Positions 9,867 through 20,171 are shown, counted from the stretch's first letter. The stretch is DNA of 64,000 nucleotides from Flammeovirga pacifica (GCF_000807855.2 NZ_JRYR02000001.1:2228368-2292367); one strand, 5' to 3'. Program-made: numbers and translations. The notes: generated by a model not told the origin, from the sequence alone.

Positions 9867-10058
9867 ATATAATCCAATAAATTAATAATATCTTTTCATT
9901 AGGATATTATTTTTTTTATTTATACCCTTTTTTTCTTACATACCATTTAAAAAACAAATATTTGTAAAACTAATTCAAAAATATCTGTGTTGGGAAATTA
10001 GAAAAACCTTACGCATTATTTATAAACCGATGCCCGAAAATTATTAACCTAATAACCC

Positions 10059-11375
10059 ATGATGAAATTTAGAATCTCAACTCTTTTATTCTTTTCTGTT
10101 TTCATATTTTTTGGAACTAGCTGTACCGAAACTATAGATGGCGGGGATACTCCTGATAACCAAAATTCTGGAGACACAGAAACTAGTTTCAGTGAAACGT
10201 CAATTCCAGAAGGATTTACATTTAAAACATCACAAGAATTAGTTTTACATGCTGATTTTGAAGGTATAGACGAGCAAGTATTATATGAATACATGTATGT
10301 TCTACCAAGCGGCGAAACAAGACATGTAGGTAAAATGATTAGTAACGATCAATCTTCTATGTCTTATGATATCAGATTACCAATTCATGTAAAAAATATA
10401 CATGTTATAGCAAGAACATCTAATGGTGCTTATAAAATGCAAACAGGTATTACTGGTAATAATGTCTATGTCAACTTCAATTCTGAATCACCTACTTATT
10501 CTGACGCTAATTCTAATCAACGTGCAGCCGCTGTTGCTACTACAGATACAGATAACGATGGTGTAATAGATTCGAATGATGCTTACCCTAATGATGCTAA
10601 CAAAGCATTTGATTCATACTACCCTGCCTATGATACAAAAGCTTCTTATGCATTTGAAGATTTATATCCCAACAAAGGAGATTATGATTTTAATGATGTT
10701 ATAGTTGATTATAACTACCACTTCATTAGCAATGCAGCAGGAAATGTTGTTGAAATTATTATTGATTGTAATGGAGTACAAGTAGAGGCCGGTTTAGTTC
10801 ACGGAGCAGCTATTGTTACACCATACCCTGAATCATATATATCAAGTGTAAGTGGTTATTACACCACAAATACTGTAGTAAATTTACATTCGAATGGATA
10901 TGAAACTGGAAACGATCCTAATAACGCAGTAATATTATTATTTGATAATATGAATGATAGACTACAAGGTACATCTGGAGACATTACCATGACAGATGAT
11001 ATAGTTGTAACCATTGAATTATCTACTCCTGCAGATCCAAATGTACATTGGAACTTCAATCCGTTCATTTTCAGAACAAGTGATAGGTCAAAAGAAGTAC
11101 ATTTAGCGGGTCAAGATTACACAGACCATTTTGATACAGATTTACTTAATAGAAATGATGCTGACAATGGTTTCACAAACGATAGTAATCATCCTTGGGC
11201 TTTAGATATTCCTGAAGTATTTGAACCACCATTAGAAGGAATCGATATTACAAATGCCTATTTAAATTTCCAAGCATTTGCAGAATCAGGTGGAGCAACA
11301 AATACAGACTGGTATTTAGATGTTGACGGTTATAGAAACGACAGTGATATTTCAAACAGTGTAAACCTAGAATAA
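10059..11375 (+). CDS. LruC-domain lipoprotein with calcium-binding-like repeat
   Basis: A 438-residue predicted lipoprotein with cysteine 22 in FGTSC. Near residues 163-190 it carries an acidic thrombospondin type 3-like loop (DTDNDGVIDSNDAYPND), expected to bind calcium. This is followed by the LruC domain signature (ASYAFEDLYPNKGDYDFNDVIVDY written across two lines of sequence, then a beta-rich region to the C-terminus). LruC proteins were first noticed as leucine-rich-adjacent surface proteins and have no established biochemical activity. It is probably surface-exposed in this organism. A bidirectional terminator separates it from frr, which converges on it. Confidence 0.85.
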   Translation: MMKFRISTLLFFSVFIFFGTSCTETIDGGDTPDNQNSGDTETSFSETSIPEGFTFKTSQELVLHADFEGIDEQVLYEYMYVLPSGETRHVGKMISNDQSSMSYDIRLPIHVKNIHVIARTSNGAYKMQTGITGNNVYVNFNSESPTYSDANSNQRAAAVATTDTDNDGVIDSNDAYPNDANKAFDSYYPAYDTKASYAFEDLYPNKGDYDFNDVIVDYNYHFISNAAGNVVEIIIDCNGVQVEAGLVHGAAIVTPYPESYISSVSGYYTTNTVVNLHSNGYETGNDPNNAVILLFDNMNDRLQGTSGDITMTDDIVVTIELSTPADPNVHWNFNPFIFRTSDRSKEVHLAGQDYTDHFDTDLLNRNDADNGFTNDSNHPWALDIPEVFEPPLEGIDITNAYLNFQAFAESGGATNTDWYLDVDGYRNDSDISNSVNLE

Positions 11376-11378
11376 AAA

Positions 11379-11418
11379 AAACACCCATTCATAAATAATG
11401 AATGGGTGTTTTTTTTTT
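11379..11418. terminator. Bidirectional terminator between the LruC gene and frr
   Basis: Stem AACACCCATTCAT / ATGAATGGGTGTT is flanked by an A run on the left and a T run on the right, so it can end transcription from both convergent genes. Confidence 0.9.
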
Positions 11419-11434
11419 AGAAAATTTTCATTGA

Positions 11435-11998
11435 CTATACAGTCATGATATCTTTTTCTTTATTTACAAAGATTTCATCAATCTTCTTAGTATAAGCATT
11501 GATTAAATCTTGTACAGAACCCTCAGCATCTTTAACAGCATCTTCAGAAGCACCGTCTTTTAATAGCTTTTTCAAGCCATCGTTAGTGTCCTTACGAGCA
11601 TTTCTAAGACTGATTTTTCCTTTTTCAATTTCGCCTTTTACTTTCTTTACAAGCTCACGTCTTCTGTCCTCAGTTAATGGAGGCATGTTAATTCTAACTT
11701 GCTCACCATCGTTTACAGGATTAACACCAAGATCAGAATCACGAATAGATTTTTCGATTATAGCAAGCATATTTTTCTCCCATGGCTTGATCACTACTGA
11801 ATAAGCATCAGGAGTAGAAGTAGAAGCCACTTGACTGATAGGAGTTGGAGAACCATAGTAATCTACAGTTAAACCGTCTAACATAGATGCAGAAGCTTTA
11901 CCAGCTCGAATTTTAGACAATTCATATTCAGTGTGCTTGATTGCATTGTCCATCATTTCTTTAGCATCTTCAAGATACATTCCTATTTCTTCTTCCAT
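11435..11998 (-). CDS. frr: Ribosome recycling factor
   Basis: RRF, with EF-G, splits the post-termination ribosome. The chosen ATG at 11998 gives 187 residues starting MEEEIGMYLEDAKEMMDN, the normal family size. An upstream ATG in frame would add 22 residues unlike any RRF N-terminus. Signatures include IRAGKASASMLDGL, VDYYGSPTPISQVA, NDGEQVRINMPPLTEDRR and ARKDTNDGLKKL. It lies 85 bases downstream of pyrH in the classic pyrH-frr order and is probably cotranscribed with it. Confidence 0.97.
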   Translation of the reverse strand: MEEEIGMYLEDAKEMMDNAIKHTEYELSKIRAGKASASMLDGLTVDYYGSPTPISQVASTSTPDAYSVVIKPWEKNMLAIIEKSIRDSDLGVNPVNDGEQVRINMPPLTEDRRRELVKKVKGEIEKGKISLRNARKDTNDGLKKLLKDGASEDAVKDAEGSVQDLINAYTKKIDEIFVNKEKDIMTV

Positions 11999-12083
11999 TT
12001 TTTTATTTTTTTGATTAAAGATTAATCTGTTATTCAAATATAATGTGCATAGTGAAGATATCACTATGTTTAAGGTCTTTTAA

Positions 12084-12791
12084 TTATAAGGAAACAATTG
12101 TTCCTACATCTTCTCCAGACATTAATTGATATAAATTATTTGGTTTATTCATATCAAAAACTACGATTGGTAAATCATTTTCTTTACATAGCGTAAATGC
12201 TGTAAGGTCCATGATTTTCAAATTTTTGCTTAATGCTTCATCAAACGTTAATTCGTCAATTTTAGTAGCAGTAGGATCTTTTTCTGGATCGGCTGTATAA
12301 ATACCATCCACACGAGTACCTTTTAATACTACATCAGCATCAATTTCAATTGCTCTTAAAGAAGCTGCAGAATCTGTGGTAAAATAAGGATTACCTGTTC
12401 CAGCACCAAAAATAACTACACGTCCTTTTTCTAAATGGCGTACAGCTCTTCTTCTTATAAATGGTTCACAAACTTGATCCATTTGTATACCAGACATCAA
12501 TCTTGTATATACCCCTTCGCCTTCTAAAGCACTTTGTAGGGCCATACCGTTGATTACTGTAGCTAACATTCCCATGTGATCACCTTGTACTCGATCGATA
12601 CCCATTCTCCCAGCTTGCATGCCACGGAAAATGTTACCAGCACCAATTACAATGGCAACTTCCACTTTTTCGTCTACTACTTTTTTAATCTCTTTTGCGT
12701 ATTGTTCCAGACGTGAAGGATCAATACCGTATTGTTGCTCGCCCATCAAGGCTTCACCACTTAATTTCAGCAGTACTCTGTTATATTTCAT
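12084..12791 (-). CDS. pyrH: UMP kinase
   Basis: PyrH phosphorylates UMP to UDP in pyrimidine synthesis. The 235-residue length and amino-acid-kinase fold signatures match: [57 protein letters not shown] and [15 protein letters not shown]. The start ATG at 12791 lies directly before the first beta strand. Upstream, 132 bases separate it from a divergent protease gene; frr follows downstream. Confidence 0.98.
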   Translation of the reverse strand: MKYNRVLLKLSGEALMGEQQYGIDPSRLEQYAKEIKKVVDEKVEVAIVIGAGNIFRGMQAGRMGIDRVQGDHMGMLATVINGMALQSALEGEGVYTRLMSGIQMDQVCEPFIRRRAVRHLEKGRVVIFGAGTGNPYFTTDSAASLRAIEIDADVVLKGTRVDGIYTADPEKDPTATKIDELTFDEALSKNLKIMDLTAFTLCKENDLPIVVFDMNKPNNLYQLMSGEDVGTIVSL

Positions 12792-12923
12792 ATATGGCTA
12801 ATTGAAGTTTTGCAAATATATAAAAGTCAAAGAAATGATGGAATAAAATGTGTACTATATCTAAAAACTTATCATATTGCAATACAGAAATATAGCATTT
12901 TTTAATTGATTTAACGTTGAGAT

Positions 12924-14573
12924 ATGTTATCAAAAAATAAATTCATACTGACAATCATTGTCATTTTACTTCAAATTAACTTTAGTACGGCTCAAGAAAA
13001 GACCACATTTAGACGTTGTGGTAATTACTTAGCCAATCCTAATCATGACCCTGCTTTACCTAAGATTGCCTCTGCATTGAGATATCAAAATGTGAGTAGA
13101 ACAGAGAAATCTAATCTACCTGCAATTGTTCATGTTATTTATACCAATCCTAATTATTCAATTGGTGTAGGTAATAATATAAGTTATGAGCAAATCGCTT
13201 CACAGTTTATGGCTTCTAATATTGATCTTATCAAAAAAAATAAAAATAGATCACAAACTTTAGAAGAATTTATTTGGGATGCATCTAGTTTAGATGTTGA
13301 AATCAAAAGAGCATTGTACGATCCTAATGGTAACGTACTTAACGAAGAAGGAGTTCATCGTTTTTATCGAGACCCTGGTGCTAAAGGATACTTTTCTACT
13401 TCTGAAGTTGAAACTATCATTGCAAATAATATTTGGGATCCTACAAAATACTTAAACATATGGGTAACCGCTTTACCGGATGGTTACTTAGGTTATGCAT
13501 TTTTTCCTAATATCCTTTCTTTAAGTGGACTAGATGAAGTAAATACATCTGAAATTGCTACTAGTGAAAAAGATGGTGTTGTCATAGATTACCGTTATTT
13601 TGGTGCAGATGGTATAGATGAATTTAATGGTAGATATTCTATGAATAAACCTTATCATCTTGGAAGAACATTAACGCACGAGTTAGGCCATTATTTAGGA
13701 ATTTTACATCCTTGGGGAGTAGGTAGTGCAAGTGCTAATTGTTCTAAAACTGATTATTGTGATGATACCCCCAAAGTAAGTGGCACCCATCAAGACCCTG
13801 AAAATTTCAGTTATTGTGATGAGAATAGTGAGTTTCACACAAAGTATTTATGCGATACAGCCAATTATTCTTCAGCTCAGTACCAAAACTTCATGGATTA
13901 TACTAATGATTCTTGTATGACGATGTTTACTTTTGATCAAAAAGCAAGAGTAGATACCGTATTAGTTGCTGCAGTTTCTAGAAGTACATTAAATGCCAAC
14001 GCTCCTAATGCAGAAGTTCATATTGATGATAATGACGTTATTGCAGGAAGTGATGGTGTAAATAAAATAGTATGGACAGTACCATCTGAAGGTACACAAG
14101 AAATTACAGGTTATATTCTAGAAAGGTCTGTTGATGATCAAGGATTTAATTATGTTAGTCCTATTTTGGCTTCTACTACAAGAAGCTATTCAGACTTTCT
14201 ACCTAGTTTAGAATACTTAAATAAAAAAGTATCTTACAGGGTGTATGCAGTCAATAAAAATGGTTTTTCAAGAGAATCTAATATAATAGTTATAGAAGGA
14301 GGCATTGTTGGAATAAAACCTATTAAAAAAGCCTCGTTTGTTGTATATCCTAACCCCACAAAAGGAGTTTTCACGATGGATATAACAGACTTTGTTAGTG
14401 CATCTGCAGTGATAGAGATTTATAATACCTCTGGTAGTTTAGTAAAATCTATAAACCTTGACAAAGGATTACAATCTATCGAAATACATTTAGACAATAT
14501 GCCTAACGGCACTTACTTTATTCGATTAAGTAGTGATTTAGGAGTTTTTAATCAGAGAATAATCAAACAATAG
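12924..14573 (+). CDS. Secreted M43-type zinc metalloprotease with T9SS sorting domain
   Basis: A 549-residue exported protein. A signal peptide ends near SFSTAQ-type residues 20-24 (INFSTAQ). The catalytic zinc motif HELGHYLGILH has ligands H252, H256 and H262 with catalytic E253. The downstream NFMDYTNDSCMTMFT fits the Met-turn of pappalysin-like M43 peptidases. Cysteines around 275-315 could form disulfides. A fibronectin type III-like section spans about 375-455. The last 79 residues form a type A T9SS sorting domain (VYPNPTKGVF ... GTYFIRLSS), which directs export through the type IX system and is normally removed. It is therefore probably a surface or secreted protease for protein degradation. 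Substrate unknown. Confidence 0.9.
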   Translation: MLSKNKFILTIIVILLQINFSTAQEKTTFRRCGNYLANPNHDPALPKIASALRYQNVSRTEKSNLPAIVHVIYTNPNYSIGVGNNISYEQIASQFMASNIDLIKKNKNRSQTLEEFIWDASSLDVEIKRALYDPNGNVLNEEGVHRFYRDPGAKGYFSTSEVETIIANNIWDPTKYLNIWVTALPDGYLGYAFFPNILSLSGLDEVNTSEIATSEKDGVVIDYRYFGADGIDEFNGRYSMNKPYHLGRTLTHELGHYLGILHPWGVGSASANCSKTDYCDDTPKVSGTHQDPENFSYCDENSEFHTKYLCDTANYSSAQYQNFMDYTNDSCMTMFTFDQKARVDTVLVAAVSRSTLNANAPNAEVHIDDNDVIAGSDGVNKIVWTVPSEGTQEITGYILERSVDDQGFNYVSPILASTTRSYSDFLPSLEYLNKKVSYRVYAVNKNGFSRESNIIVIEGGIVGIKPIKKASFVVYPNPTKGVFTMDITDFVSASAVIEIYNTSGSLVKSINLDKGLQSIEIHLDNMPNGTYFIRLSSDLGVFNQRIIKQ

Positions 14574-14590
14574 AAATTATCTGATGTAAC

Positions 14591-14626
14591 AAAAAAGGGA
14601 AGTAACCGAAATTACTTCCCTTTTTT
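14591..14626. terminator. Bidirectional terminator between the M43 protease and MFS genes
   Basis: Stem AAGGGAAGTAA / TTACTTCCCTT with loop CCGAAA, flanked by A and T runs on either side. It serves the two convergent genes. Confidence 0.9.
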
Positions 14627-14642
14627 GATGTTATACTATATA

Positions 14643-16130
14643 TTAATGATGACCTCCGCCTGTATTTGCTGAAGTGGCATTATCATTCCCCTTCTTTTCT
14701 CTTACAGTCAACCATAAAATAGTTGAAACAAGTAATGTTATTGTACAAATAAGGAATAGTATACCTTTATCGTCATATGAATTAACTAGTTGCCCAATTT
14801 TAAAACTGGAAACTAACTGGGGAGCAACAACAGACAAATTAAAGATGCCCATGTATAATCCCATTTTTGATTTATCCACTCTTTCAGACATGATGGCAAA
14901 TGAAATTGAAATAATTGAAGCCCAACCTACTCCAATCACAACCATAAAGAAATACAGCAAGTATTCACTATCTTTTCCTACTAAACTATAAACTCCAAAA
15001 TACCCTAATGTCATTATTGCTAAAGAAATCGTATGAGTTTTTACCTGACCTATTTTTTTAACTAGTGGATTGATGATTAAGGACGGAAAAATTGCCCCTA
15101 CAAGGTTTAACACTAGAAAAGATACAGCTACAATTTTACCAATATTATTTTTTAATACTTCTGCTACTTCCTGGTCCATTTCAAAGCCCATTACATTAAC
15201 TTTTGCAAAAGCCAACATATAAACAAACATTGATTGAACACCTATCCAAGTAAACGAATGTGCAAATAATATTTTTTGAAATTCAAGCTTGTCTTTTTCA
15301 ACATTTCTAGAAGCTAATATTACTTGAATTCCTGCTACGAGAGTAATTACCAAACACCCTATCTCAATATAAATATTGGATGGAGGTAAGTCTAATACTT
15401 TTGCTACAATAACATAAAAAGCATAAATCAGGAATCCATAGAGTGGCTTAATCACATCCATAATTTCTAAGAAAGATGCTTTAGATTGTTCTTCTCCATC
15501 ATTCGTAGAAGTTAATTTTTTGGGTTCTTCAATAAAGAATAATGGAAAAACAGAAAATGCAAACACTATAAAAATACCAGAATAAATTAACACATAGTTG
15601 TCAAAAAATGCACCTATAGCATATGCTAAAACACCAAATGTACCGGAGATTGTTTGCATCCAAGTATATCCATTTGTTCTTTTTTCTCCTTCTGGAGTAA
15701 CGTCAGCAATGATTGATCTTGTAGGGTTAAAACTTACATTTATGGCTAAATCAAATGTTAAAGCGATAGCAATAGCGATACCAACAGTAGCACCTTCCTG
15801 CCCCAATGCCTTACCAATTATATCCATATTAGGAATTGCTAGTAACATGATTGATGTCAAAACACCTCCTATTAAAATGAAAGGCCTTCTTCGCCCTCCC
15901 CAAAACCATACTTTATCAGATAATAATCCTGCTATTGGTTGTGCTATTATTCCTGCTAATGGGCCTGCTGCCCAAACAATACCAATTTCTTCAAGGTGAA
16001 ATCCATATTTCTCACTTAGAATCCAACTCAAAGCAGAAATTTGGATAGAAAGTGCAAACCCCATAGCAGTAGCGGGTAAACTTAAGATAGTATAAAATGA
16101 GGACTTTAGTTTCTTTTGAATTTCCAGCAT
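14643..16130 (-). CDS. MFS transporter, disaccharide/GPH-SLC45-like
   Basis: A 495-residue inner-membrane protein with about 12 hydrophobic helices. The N-terminal half has the sequence GPLAGIIAQPIAGLLSDK followed by WGGRRRPFILIGG, the RWGRRRP-type loop shared by sucrose/maltose carriers of the GPH and SLC45 groups. The C-terminal half has a matching second bundle, ending in a short Gly-His tail. In Bacteroidota such carriers often import maltose or related sugars, but no sugar enzyme sits beside it here, so substrate is open. It is divergent from the sensor kinase gene, with 253 bases between their starts. Confidence 0.85.
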   Translation of the reverse strand: MLEIQKKLKSSFYTILSLPATAMGFALSIQISALSWILSEKYGFHLEEIGIVWAAGPLAGIIAQPIAGLLSDKVWFWGGRRRPFILIGGVLTSIMLLAIPNMDIIGKALGQEGATVGIAIAIALTFDLAINVSFNPTRSIIADVTPEGEKRTNGYTWMQTISGTFGVLAYAIGAFFDNYVLIYSGIFIVFAFSVFPLFFIEEPKKLTSTNDGEEQSKASFLEIMDVIKPLYGFLIYAFYVIVAKVLDLPPSNIYIEIGCLVITLVAGIQVILASRNVEKDKLEFQKILFAHSFTWIGVQSMFVYMLAFAKVNVMGFEMDQEVAEVLKNNIGKIVAVSFLVLNLVGAIFPSLIINPLVKKIGQVKTHTISLAIMTLGYFGVYSLVGKDSEYLLYFFMVVIGVGWASIISISFAIMSERVDKSKMGLYMGIFNLSVVAPQLVSSFKIGQLVNSYDDKGILFLICTITLLVSTILWLTVREKKGNDNATSANTGGGHH

Positions 16131-16383
16131 ACTTATAGTGATTTAATCGTTTATTTCATTTTCATTTTTAACTTTATAATTCGCTTGATTTCTTAGAAAA
16201 TCATTACTCTACTTGATCAAAAGATAGTAGCAATTTTTTAAATTTTAAATCAAGACACAGACAAATATATACGAGTTAAGGTATGATTTAGGTGATTTTT
16301 AGCACTTAATAAATTTTAAATCAATAAATTTATTCCTCAACGGGTTGCAGACTTAATGTTCTACAAAAAAAAATGTTGGTAGC

Positions 16384-19344
16384 ATGCCAAATAAATATAA
16401 ATTTCACTTCTTACTTCTTTCACTTCTAATTACTTATCAAGTTTTTGGACAAAAACCTAATGTGCACCATTGGACGACAAAAGATGGACTTCCTCATAAC
16501 TTTCTTTACCATATGATCGAAAAGGATAATAAGATATGGATAGGTACAGATGATGGAATGAGCGTATTTAATGGTAAGACTTTCAAAACTTATAGTACAA
16601 AAGATGGTCTACAATCACCTTATGTGATAGGCTTTAATACTACACCTTCGGATTCGTTATATATTTTTACGTGGAAAGGCGGAATACATGTTTTGAATCA
16701 AGAAAACGACAGTATTTTTACTTACCCTCACCTTCAGAATGTCGGTGCTAATAAACTTCACCGAGGAATTGTTCACAATACTAATATCTATGGATGGCAA
16801 TGGAATATTGGCTATTATATAGATGATATAACAAGGAAAGGATATGAACTAAAACCTTATTCAAAACAAAAAAATGGAAGGAAGGAATTATTCCTTGCAG
16901 TAAATAAAAAACTACCTAGTTATTTAATTCCAACCAACTACCATTCTCCGATAAGTTTTGGGTGCTACAAAGACAAAGTGTTGGTGATGGGAATGAGTAC
17001 TCAAGGATTAAGGTTGATAGAAGGTACTAAAATAAAGGGGGATTTATTTAAAAAGACATTAGGCAAAGAATATATTTCTTGTATTAAAGAAACATATGAT
17101 GGAGGGTTATTAGTTGGTTGTAAAGGGAAAATTTTAAAATTATCTGAAAAGGGAAAATTATTAGAGACCTACCCCGTAGAAAAAGATAGTTTTGTCTCAA
17201 ATCTTTATGGGTTAAAAAATGGAGATATAGTATGTTCCACAAATAAATCTCTTAATCATCAAGTGGGTGTCTATATTGATAAGTCTACTAAAAAAAGTAT
17301 CAACTTAGATAAATATGTAGAATCTAAATCTTCGAACTCTTCTATTTTTGTCGATTCAAGTGATAGAATTTGGATTGGTACTCAGGGTGATGGATTATTT
17401 ATGGTGAATAATATTGATTTTAAATTCATAGGTATTGAGGATCTCTCCATTCCACATATATTATCTATCAATCAAAAAAATGATTCTATTCTAATGTTTT
17501 CTACGACCAACCAAGTCATAGAATACAACATGAATACTGATCATCTTTTTGAAAAATTAAGCAACATCAGAGCTATTATTAATAAGATAAATAACCGTAC
17601 ATTATATAGTTATTCTAGAGGGTCATACTTTGAAAATAAGGATTCTATCAATATAGGTTACAGTAAATATGAAGGAGAGAACTATAGTGGTTTGTGGTTT
17701 AGTGAAGAAGATACTATTAAAGTTTTTGATAAGTCATTTAATCTAAAAAGAGCATTTCATAAGTTCCCTGAAGGAAAAATAACACAACCTAAAATTGTTA
17801 AAGCGATTGTTTCTGATTCTATTTTATGGGTAGCTACAAAAGGTGCTTTAAGTCTTTATGAACATGATGACAATACTAAACTTACCAAAAAGAAGGTTTG
17901 GGTAGATGAATTTGCCTCAGGGGAAAGAATACAAGACATCTTATTAGACAAACCCAATAATTGTATTTGGATTGCAACCAATTATAATTTACACTCTCTC
18001 CAATTAAATGATGTATTTAATCGTACTATTAAGGTTTTTGATGGTATGGAAAATGTGAGGTGCACAAAAATATTTAAAGATCATTTCAGTCAACTATGGG
18101 TAGGAACATCTGAAGGCTTAAGTTTGATATCAGATAATAAGTTGATTCGAAAATACAATATCTCGTCTGGTTTAATCAGTAACTACATCACAACTATTTT
18201 TGAAACGTCAAATAATACCATTTGGATCGGTACCTATCAGGGTATAATGTCTATACCAAATAGACAAAGAAGTACTCCTATTCCTCCGCCTATTATAAAA
18301 TTTACAGAAGAGGTCTATTATTCACATAGTAAATTCAATAGTATCAAGATTCCAATGGAAGCAGATGTATTAGAAGAAATGGAATCACTAGTATTACAAT
18401 ACAAACTTAGTGAGTCTGGAGATTGGATTGATTTTCAATATACTGAACTTTTAAACATTACGAATAATACGCCAGGAGAATACAAATTATATATAAGAGG
18501 TAAAACCATTGGTTCAAATTGGAGTAAAGCAGACGAAGCTACCTTAATTATAAAAGGATATTTTTGGGAACACCTCCTTTTCAAAATTGGAGTAATGGTA
18601 CTTTTAATAATTGGTATCTCTTACTACTCTTACCTCAGAATTAAAACTGAAAAAGGAAAATCTGATGAATTACAAGAAATTTTAGATTCTAAAAATAAAG
18701 CAGAAAAGAAACTACAAATAGTAAGAAAAGAAATTGCCCAAGACTTTCATGATGAAATGGGTAATAAACTTGCATCAATTACGGTTCTAGCTGATTTAGC
18801 ATCTATGAAATTAAAAGGGAAAGATAAGGATACAGAGAAAATTTTAAATAGAATTGAATCTCAATCTAAATCGCTTTACAATGGAACAAGAGACTTTATA
18901 TGGTCTATTGATGCTAAAAATGATGTATTAGGAATTGTCTTTGACCACATCAAAGACTTTGGTGATGAATTCTTTGAGGATCTACAAATTAGGTTTCACG
19001 CTAAAAAAGATGTTCATCAAAAAATTGAAAAACAAATATTACCCCACTCATGGAGTTTACAAATGATTTTCATTTTTAAAGAAGCGATGACTAACATTGC
19101 CAAATATGCTCATCCAGAACATGTTCATTTTTCTCTTATTCAAGATGATAATATTATAAAAATTAGTATCACTGATGATGGAAAAGGTTTTGACATTGAA
19201 AACGTTAATTTGGGAAATGGCATCAAAAACATGAAATCAAGAATAAAAAAAATGAAAAATAGTGTGTTAGACATAGACTCCCAAGAAGGCATAGGGACCA
19301 CAGTATCAATTACTTTTAGTCACAACCTAACCTCCCTACCCTAA
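16384..19344 (+). CDS. Two-component-propeller sensor histidine kinase (Reg_prop, Y_Y_Y, HisKA_3)
   Basis: A 986-residue transmembrane kinase. A signal peptide (residues 1-22, ending VFGQ) leads into a periplasmic beta-propeller built from Reg_prop repeats such as IWIGTDDGMSVFNG, IWIGTQGDGLF, LWVGTSEGLSLI and IWIGTYQGIMSI. A Y_Y_Y domain spans about 655-735. One transmembrane helix lies near 738-760, followed by a coiled coil. A HisKA_3 dimerisation domain has phosphoacceptor H789 in DFHDEMGNKLASI, and a GHKL ATPase ends near GNGIKNMKSRI. Unlike Bacteroides hybrid regulators, it has no fused receiver or AraC domain. The LuxR-type regulator next door is the obvious partner. The ligand is unknown; such propellers often sense glycans. 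Confidence 0.92.
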   Translation: MPNKYKFHFLLLSLLITYQVFGQKPNVHHWTTKDGLPHNFLYHMIEKDNKIWIGTDDGMSVFNGKTFKTYSTKDGLQSPYVIGFNTTPSDSLYIFTWKGGIHVLNQENDSIFTYPHLQNVGANKLHRGIVHNTNIYGWQWNIGYYIDDITRKGYELKPYSKQKNGRKELFLAVNKKLPSYLIPTNYHSPISFGCYKDKVLVMGMSTQGLRLIEGTKIKGDLFKKTLGKEYISCIKETYDGGLLVGCKGKILKLSEKGKLLETYPVEKDSFVSNLYGLKNGDIVCSTNKSLNHQVGVYIDKSTKKSINLDKYVESKSSNSSIFVDSSDRIWIGTQGDGLFMVNNIDFKFIGIEDLSIPHILSINQKNDSILMFSTTNQVIEYNMNTDHLFEKLSNIRAIINKINNRTLYSYSRGSYFENKDSINIGYSKYEGENYSGLWFSEEDTIKVFDKSFNLKRAFHKFPEGKITQPKIVKAIVSDSILWVATKGALSLYEHDDNTKLTKKKVWVDEFASGERIQDILLDKPNNCIWIATNYNLHSLQLNDVFNRTIKVFDGMENVRCTKIFKDHFSQLWVGTSEGLSLISDNKLIRKYNISSGLISNYITTIFETSNNTIWIGTYQGIMSIPNRQRSTPIPPPIIKFTEEVYYSHSKFNSIKIPMEADVLEEMESLVLQYKLSESGDWIDFQYTELLNITNNTPGEYKLYIRGKTIGSNWSKADEATLIIKGYFWEHLLFKIGVMVLLIIGISYYSYLRIKTEKGKSDELQEILDSKNKAEKKLQIVRKEIAQDFHDEMGNKLASITVLADLASMKLKGKDKDTEKILNRIESQSKSLYNGTRDFIWSIDAKNDVLGIVFDHIKDFGDEFFEDLQIRFHAKKDVHQKIEKQILPHSWSLQMIFIFKEAMTNIAKYAHPEHVHFSLIQDDNIIKISITDDGKGFDIENVNLGNGIKNMKSRIKKMKNSVLDIDSQEGIGTTVSITFSHNLTSLP

Positions 19345-19346
19345 AA

Positions 19347-19364
19347 ACTACCCTTATGGGTAGT
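19347..19364 (+). other. Short hairpin just after the kinase stop
   Basis: ACTACCC/GGGTAGT, a 7-bp perfect stem with loop TTAT, starts three bases after the stop codon. No T run follows, so it is not a standard terminator. Confidence 0.5.
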
Positions 19365-19385
19365 ACGTCATATTGTTAAAACGAG

Positions 19386-19518
19386 TACTTTTGAAGTAAT
19401 GAATCGTTAAGCAGTACAAATCCGGACTATAACCCTCAACTGAGTTGGGGAACTCATTCTTATTGTTGAAATTCAAAGAAGAGGTGACAATTATAATTGA
19501 ATCATCTCTTTTTTTTTT
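19386..19518 (+). promoter_or_regulatory. Structured leader with alternative hairpins and a terminator before the regulator gene
   Basis: TACTTTTG at 19386-19393 fits the Bacteroidota -7 box. Downstream lie two mutually exclusive hairpins. One is CCTCAAC/GTTGGGG with loop TGA at 19434-19450. The other is TGAGTT/AACTCA with loop GGGG at 19441-19456. They are followed by a terminator-like stem AAGAGGTGA/TCATCTCTT at 19479-19510, whose interior contains the palindrome CAATTATAATTG, and a T run ending at 19518. The regulator ATG is only 12 bases further on. This arrangement suggests attenuation or a short terminated RNA. The mechanism is inferred. Confidence 0.45.
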
Positions 19519-19530
19519 GTACCTAGCATT

Positions 19531-20151
19531 ATGAAGAAGATTATCATCGTAGAAGATAATAAGGATGTTCAAGAAGCATTTCAATTACTTATAGAGACTC
19601 AAACTTCTAATTATGAAGTGGTGAATGCCTATGGTACCTGTGAAGATGCTATCAATAACCTTGAAGTAGACTTACCCGACATTGTTCTTATGGATATCGA
19701 TTTACCAGGAATGAATGGTATTGAAGGTACACGAAATATAAGACAAACCTTACCTAGAACAGATATTTTGATTATTTCAGTACATGAAAATAGTCAATAC
19801 GTATTTGACGCTCTCTGCGCCGGTGCTACTGGCTATATTACTAAAAACAGTAATCATACTCAATTATTAAGAGCATTAGATGAGGTTTCTGCTGGAGGTG
19901 CTCCTATGAGTACTCAAATTGCGAAATTAGTGGTTAAATCTTTTAGACGAGAAAGTGAATCACCCCTTACAAATCGAGAAACAGATGTCTTAAATTTATT
20001 AGCTGAAGGTAAATCATATATGGATATAGCCGATCAGATTTCTGTTTCAAAAGATACCGTTAAATTTCATATCAAAAATATCTATCTTAAGCTTCAAGTT
20101 TCCAACAAAATTGAAGCTGTTACAAAAGCAAAAAGTGAAGGTTTTATTTAA
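19531..20151 (+). CDS. LuxR/NarL-type response regulator
   Basis: 206 residues. The receiver domain (1-120) has acidic pocket residues ED near position 8, phosphoacceptor D55 in VLMDIDLPGMNG and the conserved Lys in GATGYITKNS. The C-terminal LuxR-type helix-turn-helix spans about 140-203 (LTNRETDVLNLLAEGKSYMDIADQISVSKDTVKFHIKNIY split over two helices). It is the expected partner of the propeller kinase immediately upstream. A terminator-like hairpin ends just before its start codon, which may limit expression independently of the kinase. Confidence 0.95.
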   Translation: MKKIIIVEDNKDVQEAFQLLIETQTSNYEVVNAYGTCEDAINNLEVDLPDIVLMDIDLPGMNGIEGTRNIRQTLPRTDILIISVHENSQYVFDALCAGATGYITKNSNHTQLLRALDEVSAGGAPMSTQIAKLVVKSFRRESESPLTNRETDVLNLLAEGKSYMDIADQISVSKDTVKFHIKNIYLKLQVSNKIEAVTKAKSEGFI

Positions 20152-20171
20152 ACCAAAAAAAATAAAGCAAT

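Noticed and set aside
15598-15999. 133-codon plus-strand frame inside the MFS gene
   Set aside because: Antisense shadow of membrane-helix codons; no start context or homology features.
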